Source of the DNA: Sulfurimonas sp. CG01_land_8_20_14_3_00_36_23
Lineage (GTDB): Bacteria; Campylobacterota; Campylobacteria; Campylobacterales; Sulfurimonadaceae
Reading direction: 5' to 3'
Assembly (NCBI GenBank): GCA_002781365.1
Contig: PETN01000080.1
Location: forward strand, 1 to 42,300
DNA: 42,300 nt
How positions within the stretch are numbered: position 1 is the stretch's first letter; each line of letters starts with the position of its first letter. Position numbers and translations under genes: made by a program. Positions 7,540 to 15,005 of the stretch are shown in pieces. A model generated the notes under the pieces. The model worked only from the letters and a program-made list of their open reading frames with translations. It did no database searches and was not told the origin of the DNA.

Positions 7540-8421
7540 ATGAAAAAATTAAAATATGCACTTTTTACAGGATGTACCGCCAAACAAAGTACTCCTGAAC
7601 AATATATGTCAACTTTTGCTGTTGCGGAAAAACTTGGAATCGAACTTGTAGAACTTGTAGAAGCATCATGCTGTGGAGCTTCTCACCTACAAGATTATGA
7701 TGACTTTTTATCTCTTGTTTTAAATGCTAGAAATATAGCGTATGCTGAAAAACATGGTCTAACTATGGTTACTATTTGTAATACTTGTCAACTTAATACT
7801 GCAATGACAAAACATCGTTTAGATAACAATTCTGAGCTAAAAGAGAAGGTGAACGAAAAGCTTAAAGAGGTTGGCTTAGAGTACAAAGGCACTTCTAATA
7901 TAATACACTTCTTATATGCTATTATTGATGATATTGGTCTTGATAAAATCAAAGAGATGGTAGTTACTCCTCTTAGCCAATTCAATATTGCACCTTTTTA
8001 CGGTTGTCATAATATCCGCCCTTCTGAGCTTCAAAACGAGTCTCATAAAACGGCAGAAAACCCTTACAACCCAAGATCACTTGATGATTTAATTATCGCT
8101 TGTGGTGGTAATAGTGTTGATTATGTTGAAAAAAATAAATGTTGTGGTTTCCATGTGGAACTTCAAGCACCTCACACATCTGCTGTACTTTCAGGCAAGG
8201 CAGTTGCAGGTGCTATGGATAACAATGCTGACTGGATGGTAACTCCATGTCCACTTTGTCATCTTAAACTTGACACACAAACAAATCATCTCTCAGAAGC
8301 TATTGGTCGTGAAATAGCACTTCCTGTTTTACATATGCAACAAATGTTAGGTTTAGCGCTTGGCTGTTCAAATGAGCAATTAGGCTTTAAACATCATATC
8401 GAAAAAGTAAACTTTATTTAA
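7540..8421 (+). CDS. sdhE: Type E succinate dehydrogenase subunit (CCG domains, HdrB-like)
   Basis: Takes the place of the cytochrome b anchor in type E succinate dehydrogenases and in the MfrABE enzymes of Campylobacter and Wolinella. The 293-residue protein has two cysteine-rich CCG domains like heterodisulfide reductase HdrB: C12, C44-C45-G, C80/C83 (CNTC), then C156, C201-C202-G, C237/C240 (CPLC). Such domains bind noncubane Fe-S clusters in HdrB. There is no transmembrane helix, so quinone contact would be through a membrane-associated surface. It starts 10 bases after sdhB with a GGAG ribosome site. The symbol sdhE here means the CCG subunit, not the flavinylation factor of the same name; annotation pipelines often call it sdhC or HdrB family. 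Confidence 0.88.
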   Translation: MKKLKYALFTGCTAKQSTPEQYMSTFAVAEKLGIELVELVEASCCGASHLQDYDDFLSLVLNARNIAYAEKHGLTMVTICNTCQLNTAMTKHRLDNNSELKEKVNEKLKEVGLEYKGTSNIIHFLYAIIDDIGLDKIKEMVVTPLSQFNIAPFYGCHNIRPSELQNESHKTAENPYNPRSLDDLIIACGGNSVDYVEKNKCCGFHVELQAPHTSAVLSGKAVAGAMDNNADWMVTPCPLCHLKLDTQTNHLSEAIGREIALPVLHMQQMLGLALGCSNEQLGFKHHIEKVNFI

Positions 8422-8428
8422 TTTACAC

Positions 8429-8452
8429 ACCAAAGGAGTTCACTCCTTTGGT
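8429..8452 (+). terminator. Hairpin after sdhE
   Basis: ACCAAAGGAG pairs with CTCCTTTGGT around a TTCA loop, a ten-base-pair perfect stem directly after the sdhE stop. No T-run follows (the next bases are TCGACAC), so it may be an mRNA 3' stabiliser or Rho-associated end rather than a canonical intrinsic terminator. It separates sdhABE from xth. Confidence 0.6.
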
Positions 8453-8520
8453 TCGACACTTCGGTAGCAGGCTCACTCTCTTACTTATAAATTCATATAA
8501 AACCCTCATTTGGAATCAAA

Positions 8521-9297
8521 ATGTCAAACTCAATAGAAATCATATCTTGGAATGTTAATGGAATACGTGCTGTAGGCAATAAAGAAGCACTTAAATGGAT
8601 TGATGAGAGAGAAACTGATATTCTATGCCTTCAAGAGATAAAAGCACTAGAGGAGCAGATACCTGAGAGCCTCTTTGATAAATCCTACAAAGATATTATA
8701 GTCAACTCTGCACAAAAGAAGGGCTACAGCGGAACAATGACTTGGAGTGATATTCAAAGTGACTACAATTCCACATGCCAACATGTTGACACTATGGATG
8801 AGGGAAGAATAGTAGAAACCCACTATGATGACATTGTTCTTTTTAATGTCTACTTTCCAAATGGACAAAAAGATGAAGAGAGACTTGCTTATAAGATGAA
8901 ATTCTATGATGATTTTTTAGCTTATTGTGAAAAACTTAGAGAAGATGGAAAATCTATTATCATTTGTGGTGATGTCAATACAGCACACAAAGAGATAGAT
9001 TTAAAAAATCCAAAAGCAAACTCTAAAACATCAGGCTTTTTGCCCATAGAGAGAGAGTGGATAGATACATTTTTAGCATGTGGATATGTGGATACTTTCA
9101 GATATGTTCATGGAGATAAAGTCGATAGCTACAGCTGGTGGAGTTACCGTTCAAACGCAAGAGCAAACAATGTGGGCTGGAGAATAGACTATTTTTTTAT
9201 CTCTGAGGATTTATGCGAAAGTTTGGAAGATGCTTTTATACTAGAGCAGATAGAGGGCTCGGACCACTGCCCTATCGGCATTCGACTCTCTATCTGA
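8521..9297 (+). CDS. xth: Exodeoxyribonuclease III (AP endonuclease family)
   Basis: Cleaves DNA at abasic sites and trims 3' ends in base excision repair. The 258-residue protein shows the ExoIII order of motifs: SWNVNGIRA at residues 9-17, LQEIKA with the metal-binding glutamate E39, GYSGTMTW, NVYFPNGQKDEERL, GDVNTAHKEIDL, WRIDYFF and the C-terminal GSDHCPIG with the catalytic Asp-His pair. It is about the length of E. coli XthA. It is convergent with the SulP gene (19 bases between stops). An exact motif copy at 8769-8781 (STCQ) and a two-mismatch copy at 9073-9085 (LACG) lie inside. Confidence 0.95.
   Translation: MSNSIEIISWNVNGIRAVGNKEALKWIDERETDILCLQEIKALEEQIPESLFDKSYKDIIVNSAQKKGYSGTMTWSDIQSDYNSTCQHVDTMDEGRIVETHYDDIVLFNVYFPNGQKDEERLAYKMKFYDDFLAYCEKLREDGKSIIICGDVNTAHKEIDLKNPKANSKTSGFLPIEREWIDTFLACGYVDTFRYVHGDKVDSYSWWSYRSNARANNVGWRIDYFFISEDLCESLEDAFILEQIEGSDHCPIGIRLSI
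8769..8781 (+). repeat. TTCCACATGCCAA motif copy, exact
   Basis: Inside xth (plus), read as TCC-ACA-TGC-CAA (STCQ). Confidence 0.9.
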
Positions 9298-9316
9298 GTA
9301 GAAAACTCAAAGCCTT

Positions 9317-10978
9317 CTACTTCTCTATGTTTTTACTCTCTTCTAAAATAAGCATCTCTTTGGCATAACTCAACGCTTTTGGAAAAGATTTTAAAATATT
9401 CTCTTCACCAATCAATGAAACAATATGATTCTGTTTTAAATCTTTATAGACCTCATTATTGACACCTGACATCACTATAATAACCCCTAACTTTTTCAGT
9501 ATCTCTATCGTTGCTTCTAAATTATGAATAGCTGTTTGGTCAATAAAAGGAACATGCCGCATACGGATGATTAAAATTTTACTGGAGTAGCCTATATCTC
9601 GTATGGTTTGCGCATACTGTTTTGCCGATGCGAAAAAGAGTGGACCCCCTATCTCATAAACTGAAATCCCCTCTGGTAGATTAGAATAATTTTCTATGGA
9701 GTCACTCTCAGTATCTTCAGGAATCACAGCTCCAACATCCGCCATTCTTTTCATGAAAAGGAGTGAGGACAAGATAACGCCCACTTGGATTGCTATAGTT
9801 AAGTCCACCATAACAGTCAATATAAATGTGGATAACAAAACTATAATATCAAAATAGGAGCCTTTGAAGATAGAGACAAAAGATCTCCATTCACTCATGT
9901 TATAAGCAACAACAATTAAAATTCCAGCTAAACATGCCATAGGAATCAGTTTCGCCAGACTTGCAAAAAAGAGCATAATCAAAAGAAGTGTGATAGCATG
10001 TACAATCCCAGCGATAGGTGTTCTTCCACCATTTTTTACATTAGTTGCTGTTCTAGCTATAGCTCCTGTTGCAGGGATTCCTCCAAAAAATGGAGTCACA
10101 ACATTTGCGATTCCCTGTGCGATAAGTTCTGTATTGGAACGATGATTTGCACCTATCATTCCATCTGCAACTACGGCAGAGAGGAGAGATTCGATTCCCC
10201 CTAAAAGAGCAATAGTAAGTGCGGGTGCAAAATAGAGTGAGAGCGTACTAAAATCTACAGTTGGAAAAGAAAAGCTAATATCACTCGGAATAGTTCCAAA
10301 AAATGTCTCTATGGTTGTCACTGGAATATCTGCTAACGCTACAATCGCAGTGATAAGAATAATTGCGATAAAGGAGCCCGGGATTTTTGAAGTAATGTTT
10401 TTTGAGTAGATGACTATTAACATCGTAACGATTGTGATAACGAGTGCATAAAGATTTGTATCTTGAATATTAGAAAAATAGAGTTGCCATTTTTGTAAAA
10501 ATTCTGAAGGAAGTTTTTCTATACTTAAACCAAGGGCGTCTTTAATCTGTGTTGAAAAAATCACGACTGCTATTCCACTTGTAAAGCCAACGATTAAAGG
10601 GTGAGGAAAATATCTTAGCAGAGCTCCAAGTCTTAAAAATCCAAAAATAATTAAAATAATCCCTGCCATAATTGTGGAAATAGCAAGCCCATCTATGCCG
10701 TACTGCTCTACGATTGCGAAGATGATGACAAGAAAAGCACCTGTTGGTCCACCGATTTGTACCCTGCTCCCACCAAGAAACGAGATAATAAAACCAGCGA
10801 CTATTGCGGTAATTATTCCCTTTTCAGGAGAGACACCAGAGGCGACAGCGAAGGCGATTGCTAAAGGAAGGGCAACAATTCCAACAATGATTCCAGAAAA
10901 AACATCCGCAAGCAGTTGCTCTTTAGTAATACCTTCTTTAAAGGAAGTGAAAATTTTTGGCTGAAAAATACGGAGCAT
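9317..10978 (-). CDS. SulP family anion transporter with STAS domain
   Basis: Inner-membrane anion permease; family substrates include sulfate and bicarbonate, and the sequence does not choose between them. The 553-residue protein has the usual array of hydrophobic segments (first GIIVGIVALPLAIAFAVASG), the signature region QIGGPTGAFLVIIFA, and a C-terminal cytoplasmic STAS domain from about residue 430, including LIIRMRHVPFIDQTAIHNLE. The start is placed at ATG 10978, which has AGGCAGG just upstream. A longer frame opening with TTG at 11035 would be translated through a consensus promoter and is rejected. It is the last gene of a minus-strand run but has its own promoter. With no carbonic anhydrase gene adjacent, a bicarbonate role is only a possibility. 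Confidence 0.9.
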   Translation of the reverse strand: MLRIFQPKIFTSFKEGITKEQLLADVFSGIIVGIVALPLAIAFAVASGVSPEKGIITAIVAGFIISFLGGSRVQIGGPTGAFLVIIFAIVEQYGIDGLAISTIMAGIILIIFGFLRLGALLRYFPHPLIVGFTSGIAVVIFSTQIKDALGLSIEKLPSEFLQKWQLYFSNIQDTNLYALVITIVTMLIVIYSKNITSKIPGSFIAIILITAIVALADIPVTTIETFFGTIPSDISFSFPTVDFSTLSLYFAPALTIALLGGIESLLSAVVADGMIGANHRSNTELIAQGIANVVTPFFGGIPATGAIARTATNVKNGGRTPIAGIVHAITLLLIMLFFASLAKLIPMACLAGILIVVAYNMSEWRSFVSIFKGSYFDIIVLLSTFILTVMVDLTIAIQVGVILSSLLFMKRMADVGAVIPEDTESDSIENYSNLPEGISVYEIGGPLFFASAKQYAQTIRDIGYSSKILIIRMRHVPFIDQTAIHNLEATIEILKKLGVIIVMSGVNNEVYKDLKQNHIVSLIGEENILKSFPKALSYAKEMLILEESKNIEK

Positions 10979-11005
10979 TAAAACCTGCCTATAATTATGA
11001 TTCGG

Positions 11006-11035
11006 ATTATATCGATTGTTTGCCAGCGATGTCAA
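11006..11035 (-). promoter_or_regulatory. Consensus sigma-70 promoter for the SulP gene
   Basis: On the minus strand TTGACA (11035-11030) and TATAAT (11011-11006) are both perfect consensus hexamers, separated by 18 bases. The expected start site near 11000 leaves a leader of about 20 bases with AGGCAGG before the ATG at 10978. A full -35 match is notable in a phylum where -35 boxes are usually weak. Confidence 0.72.
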
Positions 11036-11065
11036 TTAATAGATATCTAATAATGAACTTGGCTA

Positions 11066-11596
11066 TTATCCCTTAGGTCTAAAGGCCTTGAGAACATCTT
11101 CATTTGTCTCAATAAAGGGACCTTCTATCAAATCTATACAGTATGGAACTGCAGGAAAAACAGCATCTAAACACTCTCGTATCGATTTTGGTTTTCCAGG
11201 GAGATTAATGATTAAACTTTTTCCTCTTATTCCCGCAGTTTGACGTGAGAGAATTGCCGTTGGAACATACTTTAAACTTACTTGACGCATTAACTCACCA
11301 AAACCAGGCATCATCTTCTCACATACATTCTCAGTTGCTTCAGGTGTCACATCACGAAGTGCTGGTCCTGTTCCACCCGTTGTAACTACCAAACAGCACC
11401 CTGCTTCATCACAAAGTTCTTTCATAGTGGTTTCAAGTATCTCTTGTTCATCTGGGATACATCTGTACACTATCTCAAATTCACTTTTTAGATAATCTTT
11501 CATCGTATCTTGAATCGCGACACCTGATATATCTTCATAGATTCCCTTACTTGCTCTATCACTTGCTGTAATAACACCAATTTTTATTTCTGACAT
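11066..11596 (-). CDS. mog: Molybdopterin adenylyltransferase (MogA/MoaB family)
   Basis: Activates molybdopterin by adenylylation before molybdenum insertion. The 176-residue protein carries the family motifs GVITASDRAS at the N-terminus, VVTTGGTGPALRDVTPEAT in the middle (the GGTG loop and the following Asp) and NLPGKPKSI near the C-terminus. The length and the latter motif favour MogA over MoaB. AGAGGAGAG precedes the ATG. It follows bioV by 11 bases and is separated from the SulP gene by 87 bases containing that gene's promoter. No other molybdenum cofactor gene is nearby. Confidence 0.9.
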   Translation of the reverse strand: MSEIKIGVITASDRASKGIYEDISGVAIQDTMKDYLKSEFEIVYRCIPDEQEILETTMKELCDEAGCCLVVTTGGTGPALRDVTPEATENVCEKMMPGFGELMRQVSLKYVPTAILSRQTAGIRGKSLIINLPGKPKSIRECLDAVFPAVPYCIDLIEGPFIETNEDVLKAFRPKG

Positions 11597-11607
11597 CGCT
11601 CTCTCCT

Positions 11608-12129
11608 CTAATTTGTTTGTAAAAAATGGTTTGCATTTTTGATATAGGTTACAGTTGCTACATTTAAAAAGAAGGCTCTTGCACCTTGGGCATCAATAAT
11701 CTTATCTTCGCTTCCTAGATAGACCTCTAATTTCACACCCTTAGCAACAAGCTCTTCTAACTCTTGCAGACTCCATTCATACTCTAGTAACTCTTCTAAC
11801 TCTTCGATTGTAGTTTCTGAATGTTCTACTATTTTCTTGGCATGTGGAAAAAAGCAAGACTCTTCAAACTGCGTAAGATAGGAATCTCTATTTTTTTTAT
11901 AGGAGAGAAGTTGTACTCTTTTAAACTTTACATCTTTTGTTTGAAAGAATACTGGAGAGAGAAGGACTACCCTATCAACCCTTTTTCCACATGCCAATTG
12001 CTCTTGTGCATAATGCAGTGCTTTAATGGCTCCATAGCTAAATCCACATGCCGTATATTGAGAGCCATTTACGTAATTTTTAAAAAGATACAACTCATTA
12101 CGTAAGGAAAATCCACTATAAAATTTCAT
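11608..12129 (-). CDS. bioV: Pimeloyl-ACP methyl ester esterase, BioV type
   Basis: Predicted to release the methyl group from pimeloyl-ACP methyl ester to end the pimelate stage of biotin synthesis, as shown for BioV of Helicobacter. The 173-residue alpha/beta-hydrolase has the nucleophile elbow GFSYG with S31, and a C-terminal ANHFLQ with the likely catalytic histidine H168; an acidic residue in GSEDKIID may complete the triad. The start MKFYSGF and small size fit BioV rather than BioH. It overlaps the end of the FtsH-like gene by 14 bases, so translation is probably coupled. Three copies of the recurrent motif (two exact, one with three mismatches at 12042) fall in this short gene. The assignment is from remembered family features. 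Confidence 0.75.
   Translation of the reverse strand: MKFYSGFSLRNELYLFKNYVNGSQYTACGFSYGAIKALHYAQEQLACGKRVDRVVLLSPVFFQTKDVKFKRVQLLSYKKNRDSYLTQFEESCFFPHAKKIVEHSETTIEELEELLEYEWSLQELEELVAKGVKLEVYLGSEDKIIDAQGARAFFLNVATVTYIKNANHFLQTN
11837..11849 (-). repeat. TTCCACATGCCAA motif copy, exact
   Basis: In bioV (minus), read as PHA (FFPHAK). Confidence 0.9.
11985..11997 (+). repeat. TTCCACATGCCAA motif copy, exact
   Basis: In bioV (minus), antisense reading TTG-GCA-TGT-GGA (LACG). It lies 148 bases from the oppositely oriented copy at 11837. Confidence 0.9.
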
Positions 12130-13771
12130 CTATATAGTTTTTAACCTCTTGCTTTGTAATACTCTCTCTCTCATATAAAACAGCTTCTACTTTTGCGAGA
12201 ACTTGATGGATGCTCTCAAGAAGAAGCTTACATTCTGAGTAGAGTCGATTCATAACAAGCTCTTCCTCTTGTGGTGAGGACATAATAGATGAACCCATAC
12301 CATACTCATTTATCATACTTTTTACGAGTTCTTTTGCCTCATCTAAGTCACCTTTGGCACTATTTGCATGTTCTCCAAATTTGATTCCACATGCCACAAC
12401 ACCTGCTAAAAGCATTTTAACTCTAGACTCTAATTCATGTTTGATAAGAGGTTCACTTGTAGATGGTGTGAGCTTTTCATTGGATAACATAAGTTTCTCA
12501 AATGGAAGGTCAAAATAGGTAGCACAGAGAGCTTTCGCCGCTTGATAGGTAATACGAAACTGCTTCTGTTCACTGTTAAGCATTTGAAGTTTTTTCTTGC
12601 CAAACATCACCTTGTCTTTGACTTGATGAAAATGTTCAATCGTCACATGAAAATCATTTTGTCTTAAGGAGAGAAGTGCCGCTTCATTCACTAAGGCTGC
12701 TAAAGAAGCACCATTAAAACCAACGGTCATATTTGCTACGGCTTTGATATCTAACTCATAAGGAACATTTTTGAGATATTTCGAGAGGATAGACTCTCTC
12801 TCTCGTTTAGTTGGAAGTTCTACAAAAACTCTTCTATCAAATCTTCCTGCACGAAGAAGTGCTGAGTCTAAAACATCTATTTTATTGGTTGCAGCTATAA
12901 CGATAACTCCGCTTGAGCTTTCGAAACCATCCATCTCCGTTAAGAGCTGATTGAGCGTTCCCTCCCTCTCATCATTTCTCTGTCCATCTCGTTTTTTACC
13001 AACAGCATCTATCTCATCAATAAAGATAATAGAGGGAGAGTTCTTTTTAGCAGCGGCAAAAAGTTCATGCACTCTTTTAGCCCCCATACCTACATAAATC
13101 TGAACAAAAGAGGCACCACTTTGATAGTAAAATGGCACACCTGCCTCATGTGCCACAGCTTTTGCTATCATTGTTTTACCAACACCAGGAGGGCCAACTA
13201 AAAGAACACCTCTTGGCATGCGTGCTCCAAAATTTTTATAACGTTTTGGATTTTTCATAAAATCGATTATCTCTTCAAGTTCGATTTTGACATCAGAAAT
13301 CCCCCCGATGTCATTAAAGGTTACATCACTTTTAATCGCCTCGACAGGGGTATCTTTGGTTAAACAGTTCACACCTCCAGAACGACTCTGAAACTGAGTT
13401 CCATCCTCTTGAAAAAAGAGGCCTCTTTTTTGAAACCATCTAAAAAGCAGACTTCCTAAACCTAAAAAAAGAACACCAAGCAGGAGATAGACAATCACAC
13501 TCGAACCACTTTTAACTTCTACTTTATAATCAATAAACATTTTTGGTGTAACTTGTGAAGAGGCGATTTTATATAGAGTATTTTCAGTTTTGAGATAGAC
13601 ATACTCTTTAGTAACCATGACCTCTTTAACTGTATTGTTATCAAGAATCTCTGTGGCTTCTCTAAGTGTTATCTGATTTGCATTGTCTCGCAGGGCTGCG
13701 AACAGCACCAAAACAACGACCAAGAAAGCTGACGCATAAAGTGCGATTCTATTTGTTTTAGAATTGAGCAT
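12116..13771 (-). CDS. FtsH-like membrane AAA+ ATPase lacking the zinc protease motif
   Basis: Start ATG 13771 has AGAGGAG upstream; longer frames from 13822 or 13795 lack this and intrude further into mtaB. Of 551 residues, a membrane segment lies near 10-27, a short periplasmic domain follows, and a second membrane segment lies near 93-110. The AAA+ module is intact: Walker A GPPGVGKT (193-200), Walker B IIFIDEID (248-255), pore loop YVG, and the arginine-finger region [11 protein letters not shown]. Where FtsH has HEXXH (HEAGH) this protein reads QAAKA (residues 410-414), so both zinc histidines and the catalytic glutamate are gone; the third ligand aspartate persists near D475. It should work as an unfoldase or adaptor rather than a protease, like chloroplast FtsHi proteins. 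Helicobacter pylori has a second FtsH-like gene in the same neighbourhood (from memory). Confidence 0.88.
   Translation of the reverse strand: MLNSKTNRIALYASAFLVVVLVLFAALRDNANQITLREATEILDNNTVKEVMVTKEYVYLKTENTLYKIASSQVTPKMFIDYKVEVKSGSSVIVYLLLGVLFLGLGSLLFRWFQKRGLFFQEDGTQFQSRSGGVNCLTKDTPVEAIKSDVTFNDIGGISDVKIELEEIIDFMKNPKRYKNFGARMPRGVLLVGPPGVGKTMIAKAVAHEAGVPFYYQSGASFVQIYVGMGAKRVHELFAAAKKNSPSIIFIDEIDAVGKKRDGQRNDEREGTLNQLLTEMDGFESSSGVIVIAATNKIDVLDSALLRAGRFDRRVFVELPTKRERESILSKYLKNVPYELDIKAVANMTVGFNGASLAALVNEAALLSLRQNDFHVTIEHFHQVKDKVMFGKKKLQMLNSEQKQFRITYQAAKALCATYFDLPFEKLMLSNEKLTPSTSEPLIKHELESRVKMLLAGVVACGIKFGEHANSAKGDLDEAKELVKSMINEYGMGSSIMSSPQEEELVMNRLYSECKLLLESIHQVLAKVEAVLYERESITKQEVKNYIDEIL
12385..12397 (+). 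repeat. TTCCACATGCCAA motif copy, one mismatch
   Basis: TTCCACATGCCAC in the FtsH-like gene (minus), antisense reading VACG. Confidence 0.75.
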
Positions 13772-15005
13772 AATTACAATCTCCTCTTGCTTCATAATTT
13801 GAGATATTGATCCAATTTCCAATCAAGTCATCCTCTGATTGAACGAGAACTGTATTGAAATGTTGGTCATGGCCATAGTATAAACCATCTTTTTGACTCT
13901 CAATCAAAACTTCCAACTCTCCTCTAAAAGCTTTTCTAAACTCAAAATTTTTGTTTTGAATCACTGCTTCTAGCTCATGGAGTCTCTCAGATGCCACTTT
14001 TCCATTGACTTCTGGCTTCATTATAGCAGACTTCGTCCCATCGCGCTTGGAATAGGTAAATGCATGGAGATGTGTGAGGGGCAAAGCCTGCGTATTTTGC
14101 ATCGCTTCACGCCATAACGCTTCACTCTCACCAGGGTGTCCTGTGATAAAGTCTGTTCCTATGGCAAAACCCTTATCGTGTAAAAACTCAAAAAGTTCTC
14201 TATCTTGTTTATAGACATTTCTTCTATTCATAAGCTTGAGCATTGTAGGAGAAGTGTGCTGAAGTGCGATATGTAGATGTTTCTCAAGCCATGGCTCATG
14301 AAGAATCTCTTTAAACTCATCCCCTATTTGGATTGGTTCTACACTTCCAACTCTTATGCGTCTTACTCCACGGATTTGAGAAATTCTCTTCATAAGTTTC
14401 GCAAGAGATGTTTGACTCCCCTGTCCATAACTGCCGACATTTGTTCCAGTGAGGATAAACTCACCAAAACCATTAAGTGCCAATCTCGAAATTTGCTCTA
14501 CTATACGACTCTCATCCATACTTCTCGCATCCCCACGTACAAAAGGGATAATACAGTAAGAGCAGCGAAAATCACACCCCTCTTGAATTTTTATAAAGGC
14601 TCTGCTTTTGCCAATAAAATCATCCACAACACTCGCATCAATATGATTTAAATCCCCTGGATTATAGAAAGGTTTCTCTTGAGCGAGAAGAAGATCTATT
14701 TTCTCTTTTTCACTCTGACCAAAAACCCCATGAACTCTCTTTTCCAAAAGGAGTTTTTCCCCTTTTGTATGTGCGCCACAACCAGTTAAAAAGATTTTAG
14801 CACCACCATTTTTTTCCACATGCCCAATATAAGAGCGAACATTAGAGTCTGCTCCATTTGTCACTGTACAGGAGTTCACGACAATGACATCTGCTTGAGA
14901 TTCATCTTCTGTTATCTCATACTCTTTTAAAGAGCTCATCATTACTTGAGAATCGTAAAGATTTGTTCTACATCCAAAAGTTTTAAAAAAGACTTTCTTC
15001 TTCAA
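13758..15005 (-). CDS. mtaB: tRNA t6A37 methylthiotransferase MtaB
   Basis: Radical-SAM enzyme that adds a methylthio group to t6A at position 37 of tRNAs reading ANN codons. The N-terminal UPF0004 domain has C12, C46 and C76 for one Fe-S cluster (FGCRTN, NSCTVTN, TGCGAHT). The radical-SAM triad CDFRCSYC gives C144, C148 and C151, and the C-terminal part is TRAM-like. The FGCRTN start and NSCTVTN favour MtaB over MiaB or RimO. Length is 415 residues. The start directly abuts the mscS stop (15005/15006), and its end overlaps the FtsH-like start by 14 bases. A one-mismatch motif copy lies at 14814-14826. Confidence 0.9.
   Translation of the reverse strand: MKKKVFFKTFGCRTNLYDSQVMMSSLKEYEITEDESQADVIVVNSCTVTNGADSNVRSYIGHVEKNGGAKIFLTGCGAHTKGEKLLLEKRVHGVFGQSEKEKIDLLLAQEKPFYNPGDLNHIDASVVDDFIGKSRAFIKIQEGCDFRCSYCIIPFVRGDARSMDESRIVEQISRLALNGFGEFILTGTNVGSYGQGSQTSLAKLMKRISQIRGVRRIRVGSVEPIQIGDEFKEILHEPWLEKHLHIALQHTSPTMLKLMNRRNVYKQDRELFEFLHDKGFAIGTDFITGHPGESEALWREAMQNTQALPLTHLHAFTYSKRDGTKSAIMKPEVNGKVASERLHELEAVIQNKNFEFRKAFRGELEVLIESQKDGLYYGHDQHFNTVLVQSEDDLIGNWINISNYEARGDCNYAQF
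14814..14826 (+). repeat. TTCCACATGCCAA motif copy, one mismatch
   Basis: TTCCACATGCCCA in mtaB (minus), antisense reading GHVE. Confidence 0.7.

Noticed and set aside
9298-9320. GTAGAA/TTCTAC pair between xth and the SulP gene as a bidirectional terminator
   Set aside because: Only six base pairs with an 11-base loop and no T-run; too weak to call.
13772-13822. The longer N-terminus of the FtsH-like protein
   Set aside because: The AGAGGAG ribosome site points to ATG 13771, which places the first membrane segment at the usual position.
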